The position numbers and the translations under genes are program-made. A DNA stretch of 64,000 nucleotides, taken from NCBI RefSeq assembly GCF_900111155.1, contig NZ_FOGG01000022.1, positions 1-64,000 of the forward strand, read 5' to 3'. Origin of the DNA: Pedobacter rhizosphaerae. GTDB taxonomy: Bacteria > Bacteroidota > Bacteroidia > Sphingobacteriales > Sphingobacteriaceae. Each line of letters begins with the position of its first letter. Within the stretch, counting starts at the first letter, position 1. The notes beneath the pieces are model-generated. The model made no database searches, was not told the origin of the DNA, and saw nothing but the letters and a program-made list of their open reading frames with translations. Of this stretch, positions 36,462 through 44,272 are shown one piece after another.

Positions 36462-37511
36462 ATGAAAAATAATACAAACTTAGGTCGCCGTCGCTTTTTA
36501 AGTATGGCCGCAATTACTTTTGCTGCAGCAGAATTAGGTGGAGTTAGCTTGTTAAAAGCAGAAGCGCTAAAAGAGGTAATTCCTGCGAAAAACAAGACGA
36601 GGTTAGTGGGAAATTCTTTTGAACAGATCAAACAGGTTAAGGCTGGAGTGTTAGATGTTGGTTATGCAGAAGTTGGTCCGGCGAAAGGGCGGGTAGTCAT
36701 CTTAATTCATGGGTGGCCGTATGATATTCATAGTTTCACTGAGGCGGCCACATTGTTAGCCGCAAAAGGGTTTAGAGTAATTGTTCCTCATTTACGTGGA
36801 CACGGTTCTACTCGCTTTCTCTCAGCCGATACGCCTCGTAATGGGCAACAATCCGCTATAGCGGTAGATATCATCGATTTGATGGATGCATTGAAAATCG
36901 ATAAAGCCATCATTGGAGGCTTCGATTGGGGAGCCAGAACGGCTAATATCATGGCTGCATTGTGGCCTGAACGCTGCGAAGCATTAGTTTCTGTAAGTGG
37001 ATACCTAATTGGCAGTCAGAGGGGAAATGCGGCACCACTACCTCCAAAGGCCGAGTTAAGCTGGTGGTATCAATTCTATTTCGCAACAGAGCGGGGAGAA
37101 AAAGGATATGAAGCCAATCGATATGATTTTGCAAAGCTGATTTGGCAAACAGCTTCGCCACAATGGCAATTTGATGATGCCGAATTTGAGCGTTCAGCAG
37201 CTTCATTGAATAATCCAGATCATGTAGCCATTGTAATTAATAATTATCGTTGGAGGCTTGGTTTAGCTGATGGTGAACGTAAATTTGATGTTTTGGAGGA
37301 AAAATTAGCCAAAGGTCCGGTAATCAGTATACCAACCATCACCATGGAGGGTGATGCCAACGGAGCGCCACACCCTGACCCCGCAAATTATGCAGCCAAA
37401 TTTACTGGGAAGTATAAACATCAAACCATCTCTGGTGGGATAGGGCATAATTTGCCACAGGAAGCACCTAAAGCTTTTGCAGACGCAATTATTGCAGTTA
37501 GTGAAATGTAA
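36462..37511 (+). CDS. Exported alpha/beta hydrolase (epoxide hydrolase/dehalogenase-like)
   Basis: 349 residues with a Tat-type signal (LGRRRFLSMAAITFAAAELGG, twin Arg at 9-11). The alpha/beta-hydrolase core shows the oxyanion-hole HGWP (H83-P86), the nucleophile elbow GGFDWGART with Asp155 in place of Ser, and a late His in GGIGHNLPQ. An Asp nucleophile points to epoxide hydrolase or haloalkane dehalogenase chemistry rather than an esterase. The substrate is unknown. It is monocistronic, followed by an inverted repeat array. Confidence 0.87.
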   Translation: MKNNTNLGRRRFLSMAAITFAAAELGGVSLLKAEALKEVIPAKNKTRLVGNSFEQIKQVKAGVLDVGYAEVGPAKGRVVILIHGWPYDIHSFTEAATLLAAKGFRVIVPHLRGHGSTRFLSADTPRNGQQSAIAVDIIDLMDALKIDKAIIGGFDWGARTANIMAALWPERCEALVSVSGYLIGSQRGNAAPLPPKAELSWWYQFYFATERGEKGYEANRYDFAKLIWQTASPQWQFDDAEFERSAASLNNPDHVAIVINNYRWRLGLADGERKFDVLEEKLAKGPVISIPTITMEGDANGAPHPDPANYAAKFTGKYKHQTISGGIGHNLPQEAPKAFADAIIAVSEM

Positions 37512-37514
37512 TGG

Positions 37515-37930
37515 AGATTTGAGATTTGAGATTTGAGATATGAGATATGAGATTTGAGACTTGAGAGGCAAATATGCACCATACCAGTAATCTCATATCT
37601 AGCGTCTCATATCTCATATCTAGCAAAGGCTTGAGAAGTGAGATATGAGATATGAGATTTGAGACTTGAGAGGCAAATACCCACCATACCAGTAATCTCA
37701 TATCTAGCGTCTCACATCTCATATCTAGCAAAGGCTTGAGAAGTGAGATTTGAGACTTGAGAGGCAAATAGGCACCATACCAGTAATCTCATATCTAGCG
37801 TCTCATATCTAGCAAAGGCTTGAGATGTGAGATATGAGATTTGAGACTTGAGAGGCAAATAGGCACCATACCGGTAGTCTCATATCTAGCGTCTCATATC
37901 TTGTGTCTAATTTCTAGCGTCTCATATCTC
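37515..37930. repeat. Four-unit array of inverted words
   Basis: GAGGCAAATA occurs at 37564, 37670, 37761 and 37852 (spacing 106, 91, 91). Each unit has GAGATATGAGATTTGAGACTTGA on one side and ATCTCATATCTAGCGTCTCATATCTC on the other, so each can fold into a hairpin and neighbours can pair with one another. No gene is seen. Confidence 0.85.
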
Positions 37931-37952
37931 TCTAATTTAATTATAAATTTGT

Positions 37953-37980
37953 ATACTGTTTTTATACCAGGTAACAGTAT
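37953..37980. promoter_or_regulatory. Inverted repeat before the LytS/LytTR operon
   Basis: ATACTGTT (37953-37960) and AACAGTAT (37973-37980) flank 12 bp just upstream of ATG 37991, with a TAAATTTG -7-like box at 37944-37951. It may be an autoregulatory site. Confidence 0.4.
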
Positions 37981-37990
37981 CCCAGAATAG

Positions 37991-39007
37991 ATGAAAATAA
38001 ACGATTTAAAGATATCTCAGGCCACCATATGGCTCAGCTCCATATTCTTGGGTTTAATATCCTCTGCGCCACAACTGGCATCACATAATTTTAATTTAGC
38101 CGAGGCCTCCGTTAATGCCGCCATAACAGCTATATTTTCATTATTGATGTGGTACTTCAATATTTATATGCTTTCCCGTAAGGATAGTAATCCACGTAAG
38201 CAGCGGATATCTTATTCCAAATTGCTTCGGTCCTTGCTGTTTGGTTTGGTTATTATGTTTGGACTGGCTTATATTCAGCAACTTATTCTTTCGCATATTA
38301 GTTTTGGACCAATCATGCTGATGGTGGAAGTGAGGGGCATTTTAATTAACCTGGTTTGTTATATGTTTCTCAATTTGCTACAACAAAACTATGAAAATCA
38401 GCATGTAAGCATAGAGTTGGAACAAATTAAAACCGATAATCTGGAGGCACAGTACGAGCTGTTGAAACAACAGGTAAATCCACATTTCTTATTTAATAGT
38501 TTAAGTACATTAAAGGCGATGGTAGAAACCGGAGATAAGGATGCAGGAGATTTTATTTTGAAATTATCGAGTTTCTACAGGCATACCCTGGAAAGTCGAA
38601 AACTCGATTTGATTCATGTGAACGAAGAAATGGAGATTCTAAATGCTTATCTTTTTTTACAGAAGGCCCGATTTGATGAAGGGTTTACCTTTACGAGCTC
38701 GCTGAATGAAGAGGTATTACAAACGCTTATTCCACCTTTCACCTTGCAATTGCTAATCGAAAATTGCCTTAAACATAATATTGTTTCCCTAAATAAGCCA
38801 CTACATATCAAGGTATATCAGGAAAATGAGCAAATCGTTGTAGAGAATCAGATTCAACTGAAAAAAGCTGAAGATTCACTTGGCGTGGGACTCAAAAATG
38901 TTGAACTTAGATATAGCCGATTGCTAGATAAACGCGTAGAAATAGTAAATGACCAGCAAATTTTTAAGATTAAACTCCCACTTATTTATGAACATTCTCA
39001 TCATTGA
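37991..39007 (+). CDS. LytS/YehU-type sensor histidine kinase
   Basis: 338 residues: four membrane helices in the first ~130, then a His-kinase core of the LytS type (QQVNPHFLFNSLSTLKAMV, phospho-acceptor His165) and an ATPase end (FTLQLLIENCLKHNI, N-box; GVGLKNVELR, G-box). It should phosphorylate the LytTR regulator encoded by the next gene, whose start overlaps its end by 20 bp. The signal is unknown. No extra sensory domain is present beyond the membrane part. Confidence 0.92.
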   Translation: MKINDLKISQATIWLSSIFLGLISSAPQLASHNFNLAEASVNAAITAIFSLLMWYFNIYMLSRKDSNPRKQRISYSKLLRSLLFGLVIMFGLAYIQQLILSHISFGPIMLMVEVRGILINLVCYMFLNLLQQNYENQHVSIELEQIKTDNLEAQYELLKQQVNPHFLFNSLSTLKAMVETGDKDAGDFILKLSSFYRHTLESRKLDLIHVNEEMEILNAYLFLQKARFDEGFTFTSSLNEEVLQTLIPPFTLQLLIENCLKHNIVSLNKPLHIKVYQENEQIVVENQIQLKKAEDSLGVGLKNVELRYSRLLDKRVEIVNDQQIFKIKLPLIYEHSHH

Positions 39008-39749
39008 AGACGAGCTTAGAACAGCTAAGTCACTTCAAAACCTTATTGTAGAGATTAAACCTGCTGCCAAACTTATTGGTCACTTTCAAAGCGTAGAAGA
39101 ATCGGTAACAGCACTTTCAGCTGATCTTAAGCCCGATTTAATTTTTATGGATATTCAATTAGCCGATGGACTTTGTTTTGAGATATTCAAATCGGTAAAG
39201 ATTACTTGTCCGGTGGTTTTCTGCACTGCTTATGATGAATACTCTTTAGATGCCTTTAAAAGTAATGGTGTTGACTATATTTTGAAGCCTTTTTCTAAAG
39301 CAGATATCGAAAATGCATTTAAAAAGGTTGACGAACTTAAAAATTTCTTCCAGCAAAAAACTTCTCCAGATATTGAAGAATTATTAGCCAGGCTAATTCC
39401 TGCCGCAGAAAAAACGAGTTTTCTGGTATTTAAGAATCAAAAATATACGACTGTGCATGTCGATCAAATTGCATTCTTTTACATTCGAAATGATTCTACA
39501 TCCATTATGTGCTTTGACCAGCAGGAGTTTGCACTTAGTCAGTCGCTGGATCAAATTACCCACTTAGTATCCAGTAAACAGTTTTTTCGGGTTAACCGCC
39601 AATACCTGGTGAATTTTAAAGCCATAAAAGAAATTGAGCATTATTTTCTTCGCAAACTTTACGTTAAGTTGGTGATCGAAACGCCAGATAAATTATTGAT
39701 TAATAAAGAGAAATCGAATAATTTTTTATCCTGGATGGCCGATCGATAG
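38988..39749 (+). CDS. LytTR-family response regulator
   Basis: 253 residues from ATG 38988 (the frame opens earlier but this start gives a standard receiver). The receiver has IIEDE, phospho-acceptor Asp55 (LIFMDIQLAD) and Lys100 (YILKPF). After a linker comes a LytTR DNA-binding domain (about 145-253: FLVFKNQKYTTVHVDQIAFFYIRNDS ... FFRVNRQYLVNFKAIKEIEHY). It is translated in overlap with the kinase. Targets are not known; the inverted repeat upstream of the operon is a candidate. A strong hairpin follows. Confidence 0.93.
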   Translation: MNILIIEDELRTAKSLQNLIVEIKPAAKLIGHFQSVEESVTALSADLKPDLIFMDIQLADGLCFEIFKSVKITCPVVFCTAYDEYSLDAFKSNGVDYILKPFSKADIENAFKKVDELKNFFQQKTSPDIEELLARLIPAAEKTSFLVFKNQKYTTVHVDQIAFFYIRNDSTSIMCFDQQEFALSQSLDQITHLVSSKQFFRVNRQYLVNFKAIKEIEHYFLRKLYVKLVIETPDKLLINKEKSNNFLSWMADR

Positions 39750-39752
39750 ATG

Positions 39753-39784
39753 ATGGTCCGTGAAGCACGGACCATGGGTTTTTT
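39753..39784 (+). terminator. Intrinsic terminator after the LytTR gene
   Basis: ATGGTCCGTG/CACGGACCAT (39753-39762, 39766-39775) with loop AAG, then T6. The stem core equals that of the hairpin after the phytase gene. Confidence 0.88.
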
Positions 39785-39801
39785 GATAATTAAGCTATTG
39801 A

Positions 39802-40197
39802 TTAAATTGTTGCAGCTTTTAAATAGGTAGCAGGATACAATTTTCTAAACATCACATAAGTAACGCTTACCATTACAAAAGCGATGATGGCATCTGTGGT
39901 TGCGGCAAATCCGATTACGCTTAACTTGGAGGAGAAAGCAAAGATGATATCGAAAAATATTCCGGCAAATACCCATTCTTTTAATCTTAAAAATTTCCCG
40001 GGAGTAAGTAGTACAGCAATACCTGTTAATTTAGCTACTCCTAATACATAAATAAAGTAGACCGGATAGCCCAACTGTAAAGTGATATCCCATACAATTG
40101 GGTTCTTTGTTAATTCGAATATACCACTAGCGCCAAACCATAATGAAGTTAATGCTACGCCTGCCCAGTAAATTACGCTTGTTGTTTTTGTGTTCAT
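39802..40197 (-). CDS. DoxX-family membrane protein
   Basis: 131 residues with four membrane helices (VIYWAGVALTSLWFGASGIFEL, YFIYVLGVAKLTGIAVLL, WVFAGIFFDIIFAFSSKL, AFVMVSVTYVMF). Length and the GVAKLTGIAVLL...FAGIFFD pattern fit the DoxX-like family, small proteins often linked to redox or SDR enzymes but without a fixed role. It is encoded on the same strand as the SDR at 40500, with 302 bp between them, which may hold a short divergent ORF. Confidence 0.85.
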   Translation of the reverse strand: MNTKTTSVIYWAGVALTSLWFGASGIFELTKNPIVWDITLQLGYPVYFIYVLGVAKLTGIAVLLTPGKFLRLKEWVFAGIFFDIIFAFSSKLSVIGFAATTDAIIAFVMVSVTYVMFRKLYPATYLKAATI

Positions 40198-40232
40198 GAT
40201 CTTTTGATTTTGAGTTAATTAATAATTCAAAG

Positions 40233-40343
40233 ATGGGTTTTGATCCCTGGAAGTTAGAGCAGTTTTACCCTGAGTTAGACAAAATAAAAGACCAGATAGA
40301 CAATGCTGAGGACGAACAATGTTTTAGCTTGGATGCAAAATGA
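40233..40343 (+). CDS. Candidate 36-residue small ORF
   Basis: ATG 40233 encodes MGFDPWKLEQFYPELDKIK and a further acidic helix ending CFSLDAK. The composition looks coding (amphipathic helix, no low complexity), unlike the intergenic repeats around it. It would be divergent from doxX across 36 bp, in the space where the doxX promoter should be. It may be a remnant of a longer gene or a true micro-protein. The remaining gap to 40499 holds T/C-rich words and no gene. Confidence 0.3.
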   Translation: MGFDPWKLEQFYPELDKIKDQIDNAEDEQCFSLDAK

Positions 40344-40499
40344 ACTAAACTAGTAGGGACTTTCTGATGGCTGAAAACCATATAATAGGGCACCATTTAT
40401 CTTTCTTCTGTGGCTACAAATAAAAAGGGAAAGATGGATTTCAGGACTTTAATATATCCATTTCCATTATACCATCTTCCACTTTTCAGCCCTCTTACA

Positions 40500-41243
40500 T
40501 TACAAAGTTAATCCGCCATCAATGATGAACTCAGATCCCGTTATAAAAGAGGCTGCATCATCGCTTAAGTAGCTTACCAACTTGGCTACATCTTCAGGTT
40601 TTCCTATCTTTTTTAAGGGGATAATGTTGGTTAGGTGATCCATAATCCCTTTTACTGTAGTTTCATCCATTCCAGATTTATTCATTACTTCTGTTTGAGT
40701 AGGTCCTGGACTAATCATATTTACCCGAATTTTTCTAGGGGCCAACTCATTGGCAGCAGTTTTCGAGATAGAATTGAGTGCGGCTTTACTGGCTTGATAG
40801 ATCGAGCTTGAGGGTTGGTGCATGGTAGCTACTATAGAAGAAAGCATGACCACTGAGGCCCCATCATTAAGGATTGGAATAAATTTGCTTAAGGTGAAAT
40901 AGGCTCCTCTAAAGTTAATGTTCATTACCTGATCGAAATTTTCTGCACTGGCAGATTCAATTAAGGTACTTTCTCCCACAATGCCTGCATTAACAAATAA
41001 GATATCTACATTTCCATGAAATTCTTTTACTGCTGCAACCAGCTTATCTATATCGCCTAATTCTGCTTGATCTGCAACAAAGGGTATTGCTCCAAGCGCT
41101 TGTGCAGCTTTTTCTAAAGCTTCTTTTCTTCTACCTGTAATAATTACTTTAGCACCTTGTGCTATTAATTCTTGTGCTGTTGCATAACCGATACCGCTAT
41201 TTCCACCTGTAACGATTGCAACTTTGTTATTAAACTTTTTCAT
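40500..41243 (-). CDS. SDR-family oxidoreductase
   Basis: 247 residues from the ATG at 41243 (MKKFNNKVAIVTGG); a longer frame of 28 more codons has no support. Classical SDR features: TGGNSGIG (cofactor loop), NAG (VNAGIVGES), Ser ... YxxxK (SSIVATMHQPSSSIYQASKAALNS) and ISPGPTQTEVM. It should be an NAD(P)H-dependent reductase of carbonyl compounds. A TACCTTTG -7 box lies at 41260-41267 on its strand. The near direct repeat TACTGGTATA/TATACTGGTTA (about 41290-41315) may be the site of a local regulator not encoded here. Confidence 0.92.
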   Translation of the reverse strand: MKKFNNKVAIVTGGNSGIGYATAQELIAQGAKVIITGRRKEALEKAAQALGAIPFVADQAELGDIDKLVAAVKEFHGNVDILFVNAGIVGESTLIESASAENFDQVMNINFRGAYFTLSKFIPILNDGASVVMLSSIVATMHQPSSSIYQASKAALNSISKTAANELAPRKIRVNMISPGPTQTEVMNKSGMDETTVKGIMDHLTNIIPLKKIGKPEDVAKLVSYLSDDAASFITGSEFIIDGGLTL

Positions 41244-41259
41244 GATTTTAAATTTTAAC

Positions 41260-41267
41260 CAAAGGTA
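41260..41267 (-). promoter_or_regulatory. -7 box of the SDR gene
   Basis: TACCTTTG on the minus strand is a perfect TAnnTTTG, 17 bp before the start codon. Without a clear -33 partner the call stays moderate. Confidence 0.4.
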
Positions 41268-41428
41268 TATCGTGTGTGGTATATATTTGTAACCAGTATA
41301 ATAGAGTATACCAGTAAGTCGTATCATCCTGACCTGGCTATGACCATGGCTGTTGCTGCAGGTGTGATGCTATAGTGTTGGTAATGTGTGGATTATGTTG
41401 TCGGTGAAATTTCCAGGAAAAAAGAAAA

Positions 41429-41538
41429 GGGATGCAGAACGCTATCCCTAATCAACTAACCAAACTAATATATTCCGGAAACCACCCCGGAATCATTTAC
41501 TAAACGATTAAGCAGGCATATTGTTTCTGCTTTTTTTT
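41429..41538 (+). ncRNA. Candidate small RNA or leader ending in a strong terminator
   Basis: Three hairpins in a row lie in the 365-bp gap: GGGAT/ATCCC (41429-41433, 41444-41448), ATTCCGG/CCGGAAT (41472-41478, 41487-41493) and AGCAG/CTGCT (41511-41515, 41527-41531) followed by T8. No gene upstream on this strand needs a terminator. This may be an independent sRNA or an attenuated leader of the GGCT gene at 41609. A LacI-type site (41496-41512) overlaps it. Confidence 0.4.
41496..41512. promoter_or_regulatory. LacI-type operator look-alike before GGCT/sulfatase
   Basis: TTTACTAAACGATTAAG shares the 12-mer TAAACGATTAAG with the site before inositol oxygenase (57358-57369). It lies 97 bp before the next start codon, the same spacing class as the other three sites. 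Confidence 0.45.
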
Positions 41539-41608
41539 CTTAAATTGCTATATGACTTTATTCAGACGAAATTCCGTATTCTTACGAATTATATAAATTT
41601 ATCTACAC

Positions 41609-41941
41609 ATGCCATTATTATTTTCTTACGGTACACTGCAGAAAGAACAAGTTCAGCTAGAAACTTTTGGACGCATTTTAAAAGGGCAGCATGATGCTTT
41701 GCCAGGCTATGAGCTAAGGATGTTAGAGATTACAGATCCTGAAGTTCTAAGAAAGAGCGAGGAGAAATACCATCCCATTATTCATTTTTCAGGAGAAGAG
41801 GCGAAGGAGGTAGAAGGAGTACTTTTTGAAATCACTGACCAGGAGCTTGCTCAGGCAGATGAATATGAGGTAGACGATTATAAAAGAGTTGAAGTTTCCT
41901 TTAAATCTGGGAGAATTGGTTTTGTATACGTACTGAAATAG
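41609..41941 (+). CDS. Gamma-glutamylcyclotransferase-like (AIG2/GGCT fold) protein
   Basis: 110 residues. The opening MPLLFSYGTLQKEQVQ carries the YGTL substrate-loop motif of the GGCT-like fold, and GVLFEITDQELAQADEYEVDDYKRVEV is its usual second half with the DxYE element. Members cyclise gamma-glutamyl groups, but many small ones have unknown substrates. It is followed 43 bp later by a sulfatase gene and may be cotranscribed with it. No export signal is present, so it acts in the cytoplasm. Confidence 0.87.
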   Translation: MPLLFSYGTLQKEQVQLETFGRILKGQHDALPGYELRMLEITDPEVLRKSEEKYHPIIHFSGEEAKEVEGVLFEITDQELAQADEYEVDDYKRVEVSFKSGRIGFVYVLK

Positions 41942-41984
41942 GACGATAAAGCCATTTGTACCTCAAACTCCTTTAAAACCGACC

Positions 41985-43676
41985 ATGAAAAAAATAATTA
42001 TCGCTGCCTTTTTTAGTGTATTCACTTTAATTACCTATGCCCAGCAAGCGCCCAATATTATTTATATTTTGGTAGATGATATGGGTTACGGAGATTTGGG
42101 GGTACTTTTTCAAAATCAACGTAAATTAAGCGGAAACCGAAGTCTTCCTTATCAGGTTAGTCCACATTTGGATGAGATGGCTGCTCAAGGTGCCATTTTA
42201 ACTCAACAATATGCCAATGCTCCTGTGTGTGCGCCTTCAAGGGCATCTCTGCTTACAGGTGTTAATCAAGGAAATGCTCAGGTAAGAGATAATCAGTTTG
42301 ATAAAGCACTCGAAAATAACCATACCCTGGCAACTGTAATGAAGCAAGCCGGCTATCGCACTGCAGCAATTGGGAAATGGGGCTTGCAGGGTGATGATGA
42401 GAAGCAAAGTCCGAATTGGCCTGCACATCCACTAAAAAGAGGATTTGACCATTACTTTGGCTATATGCGCCACGCAGATGGCCATGAGCATTATCCAGTT
42501 GAAGGAATATACAGGGGTAAAAAGGAGATTTGGGAAAATTATAAAGAGGTTTCTAAAGATTTTGCCAGGTGCTACACTACTGATTTATGGACAGCGAAAG
42601 CCAAAGACTGGATTATCAAAGCTGAAGAGCAAGATCGCGCCAGGCCTTTTTTCATGTATCTGGCTTATGATGCTCCACATGCAGTACTCGAACTTCCAAC
42701 ACAGGCTTATCCGCCAGGTGGCGGAATTGATGGCGGCTTAAAATGGATGGGTACAGCAGGTAACATGATTAACACCGCTTCTGGAACGGTAGATAACTAC
42801 ATTCACCCGGATTATGTACATGCCACGTATGATGATGACCAGAATGCTGCTACACCAGAGGTACCCTGGCCAGATACTTATAAGCGTTATGCAACGGCAG
42901 TGAGAAGGATTGATGATGCAGTAGGAGATCTCTTAAAACTATTAAAGGATTTAAAAATAGACAACAATACCTTAGTCGTATTTTCATCAGACAATGGTCC
43001 GTCAATGGAGTCTTACCTTCCTAAGGAATATGCGGCAAACCTGCCCACGTTTTTTGATAGTTATGGTCCGTTTGATGGGATTAAGCGCGATTGCTGGGAG
43101 GGAGGAATGCGCATGCCAGTTATTGTACAATGGAAAAAACATATTCCTGGAGGGAAGATAGTAGCTACACCATCTATGTTATCTGATTGGTTGCCAACAT
43201 TTGCCGATGCAGCAAAGCTTCCAATTCCAGCTAGGGCAGATGGAGTTTCATTGTTACCCACTTTATTGGGGAAAGGAAATCAGCAGGAAAGTATGGTATA
43301 CACCGAATATTTTGAAGGAGGAAATACACCAAAGTTCAATTCCTTTGAATTGGGCAGGCAAGGGAGAAAGCGTGGACAGATGCAGATGATCCGTTTTGGG
43401 AATTTGGTTGGAGTCCGTTACAATATCAAGTCAGCTGATGATAATTTTGAAATTTATGATGTAGTGAAAGATCCTAAGGAGAGCGTTGATTTGGCGAAAC
43501 TTGCTCATTATATAAATACACAACAGCAAATGAAGGATCGTGTATTGCAGTTAAGAACTCCAGATAAAGAGGCCAGGAGACCTTATGATACAACTGCAAT
43601 TCCTGCATTAAGATTAGAAAAATGCCTAAGAAGGGTGTTAAATGGAGCTTTTATAAAGGTGATTTTCCCTGGTTAG
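41985..43676 (+). CDS. Family S1 sulfatase, apparent frameshift near C-terminus
   Basis: 563 residues with signal peptide (IIAAFFSVFTLITYA-QQ) and a formylglycine-type sulfatase core: metal-binding VDDMGYGD (Asp31, Asp32), CAPSRASLLTG with Cys82 in C-x-P-x-R, GKWGL and SDNGPS. It should remove sulfate from a glycan in the periplasm after activation by a formylglycine-generating enzyme. The last ~18 residues (CLRRVLNGAFIKVIFPG) look non-native. The sequence expected to follow is in the -1 frame from 43622 on. The switch lies at GAAAAATG, so the gene is frameshifted, slips there, or the base count is wrong. The core is complete. Confidence 0.88.
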   Translation: MKKIIIAAFFSVFTLITYAQQAPNIIYILVDDMGYGDLGVLFQNQRKLSGNRSLPYQVSPHLDEMAAQGAILTQQYANAPVCAPSRASLLTGVNQGNAQVRDNQFDKALENNHTLATVMKQAGYRTAAIGKWGLQGDDEKQSPNWPAHPLKRGFDHYFGYMRHADGHEHYPVEGIYRGKKEIWENYKEVSKDFARCYTTDLWTAKAKDWIIKAEEQDRARPFFMYLAYDAPHAVLELPTQAYPPGGGIDGGLKWMGTAGNMINTASGTVDNYIHPDYVHATYDDDQNAATPEVPWPDTYKRYATAVRRIDDAVGDLLKLLKDLKIDNNTLVVFSSDNGPSMESYLPKEYAANLPTFFDSYGPFDGIKRDCWEGGMRMPVIVQWKKHIPGGKIVATPSMLSDWLPTFADAAKLPIPARADGVSLLPTLLGKGNQQESMVYTEYFEGGNTPKFNSFELGRQGRKRGQMQMIRFGNLVGVRYNIKSADDNFEIYDVVKDPKESVDLAKLAHYINTQQQMKDRVLQLRTPDKEARRPYDTTAIPALRLEKCLRRVLNGAFIKVIFPG

Positions 43677-44035
43677 CGAAAGAAAATGGTTTAAAGATAT
43701 CAAAATCAGGCCTTGCTAGTACCTTCGATGCTCAAGAAATAAATGGATCGGGAGTGTTGGTATTTTCTTCTTACCTAAAAGTTCCTGAAACCGGACGTTA
43801 CCAGATTTCCTTATCCAGTAAAGAGAAAGCCTTTGTAAGGATCCATGATGCTGCCACAATTGATGCGGATTTCGGCTATACAGGTCGAAAAATTGAAAGA
43901 ACGATCCTATTGCAGAAAGGAATACACCCCATAAAAGTTTATCAACTTCAAAAGGATGGTGAAAAGAATACACTTGATATTAAGTTTGGTCGGGAAGGTA
44001 AATTAGCACCTATCGAAAGCGCTTTGATGTTATAG
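43622..44035 (+). CDS. C-terminal beta-sandwich part of the sulfatase in another frame
   Basis: 137 residues, overlapping the sulfatase end by 55 bp in the -1 frame. GSGVLVFSSYLKVPETGRYQISLSS and ILLQKGIHPIKVYQLQKDGEKNTLDIKFG are the pattern of a PA14/GLEYA-like carbohydrate-binding beta-sandwich, known as a C-terminal extension of some Bacteroidota sulfatases. It has no signal peptide, so as a separate cytoplasmic protein it would make little sense. The most natural reading is that it was fused to the sulfatase. One base more in the A5 run would restore one frame. Confidence 0.7.
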   Translation: MPKKGVKWSFYKGDFPWLAKENGLKISKSGLASTFDAQEINGSGVLVFSSYLKVPETGRYQISLSSKEKAFVRIHDAATIDADFGYTGRKIERTILLQKGIHPIKVYQLQKDGEKNTLDIKFGREGKLAPIESALML

Positions 44036-44044
44036 TGTACAGGG

Positions 44045-44180
44045 ATGGAATGATTGAATGATGGAATGATTGAATGATTGAATGATTGAATGATTGAATG
44101 ATTGGATGATTGGATGATTGGATGACTGAATGACTGAATGACTGAATGATTGGATGATTGGATGATTGAATGAACCAATG
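44045..44180. repeat. Seven- to eight-base-word array (GATTGAATGATTGAATGA type)
   Basis: About 16 copies of ATTGAATG, ATTGGATG or ACTGAATG follow one another. At the 3' side stands AACCAATGCCTAATGAAC (about 44173-44190), the hinge sequence also seen at 5749 and, inverted, at 58936. ORFs predicted here are products of the repeat. Confidence 0.85.
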
Positions 44181-44272
44181 CCTAATGAACTATTGAACCA
44201 ATCAACTATTTCCCAAACAATATGTTTTGATTCAAATTTCATTTTCGTTATTATTGAGTAAGTTCCGCTTTT

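Noticed and set aside
37498-37767. Minus-strand ORF with repeated SQVSNLISHISLLK segments
   Set aside because: Product of the GAGATATGAG array; the periodicity follows the DNA repeat, not a protein fold.
37515-37930. CRISPR array
   Set aside because: Units of 91-106 bp are conserved over their full length, with no variable spacers.
43948-44242. Long minus-strand ORFs made of IIQSFNHS repeats
   Set aside because: They are translations of the ATTGAATG word array and have no non-repeat core.
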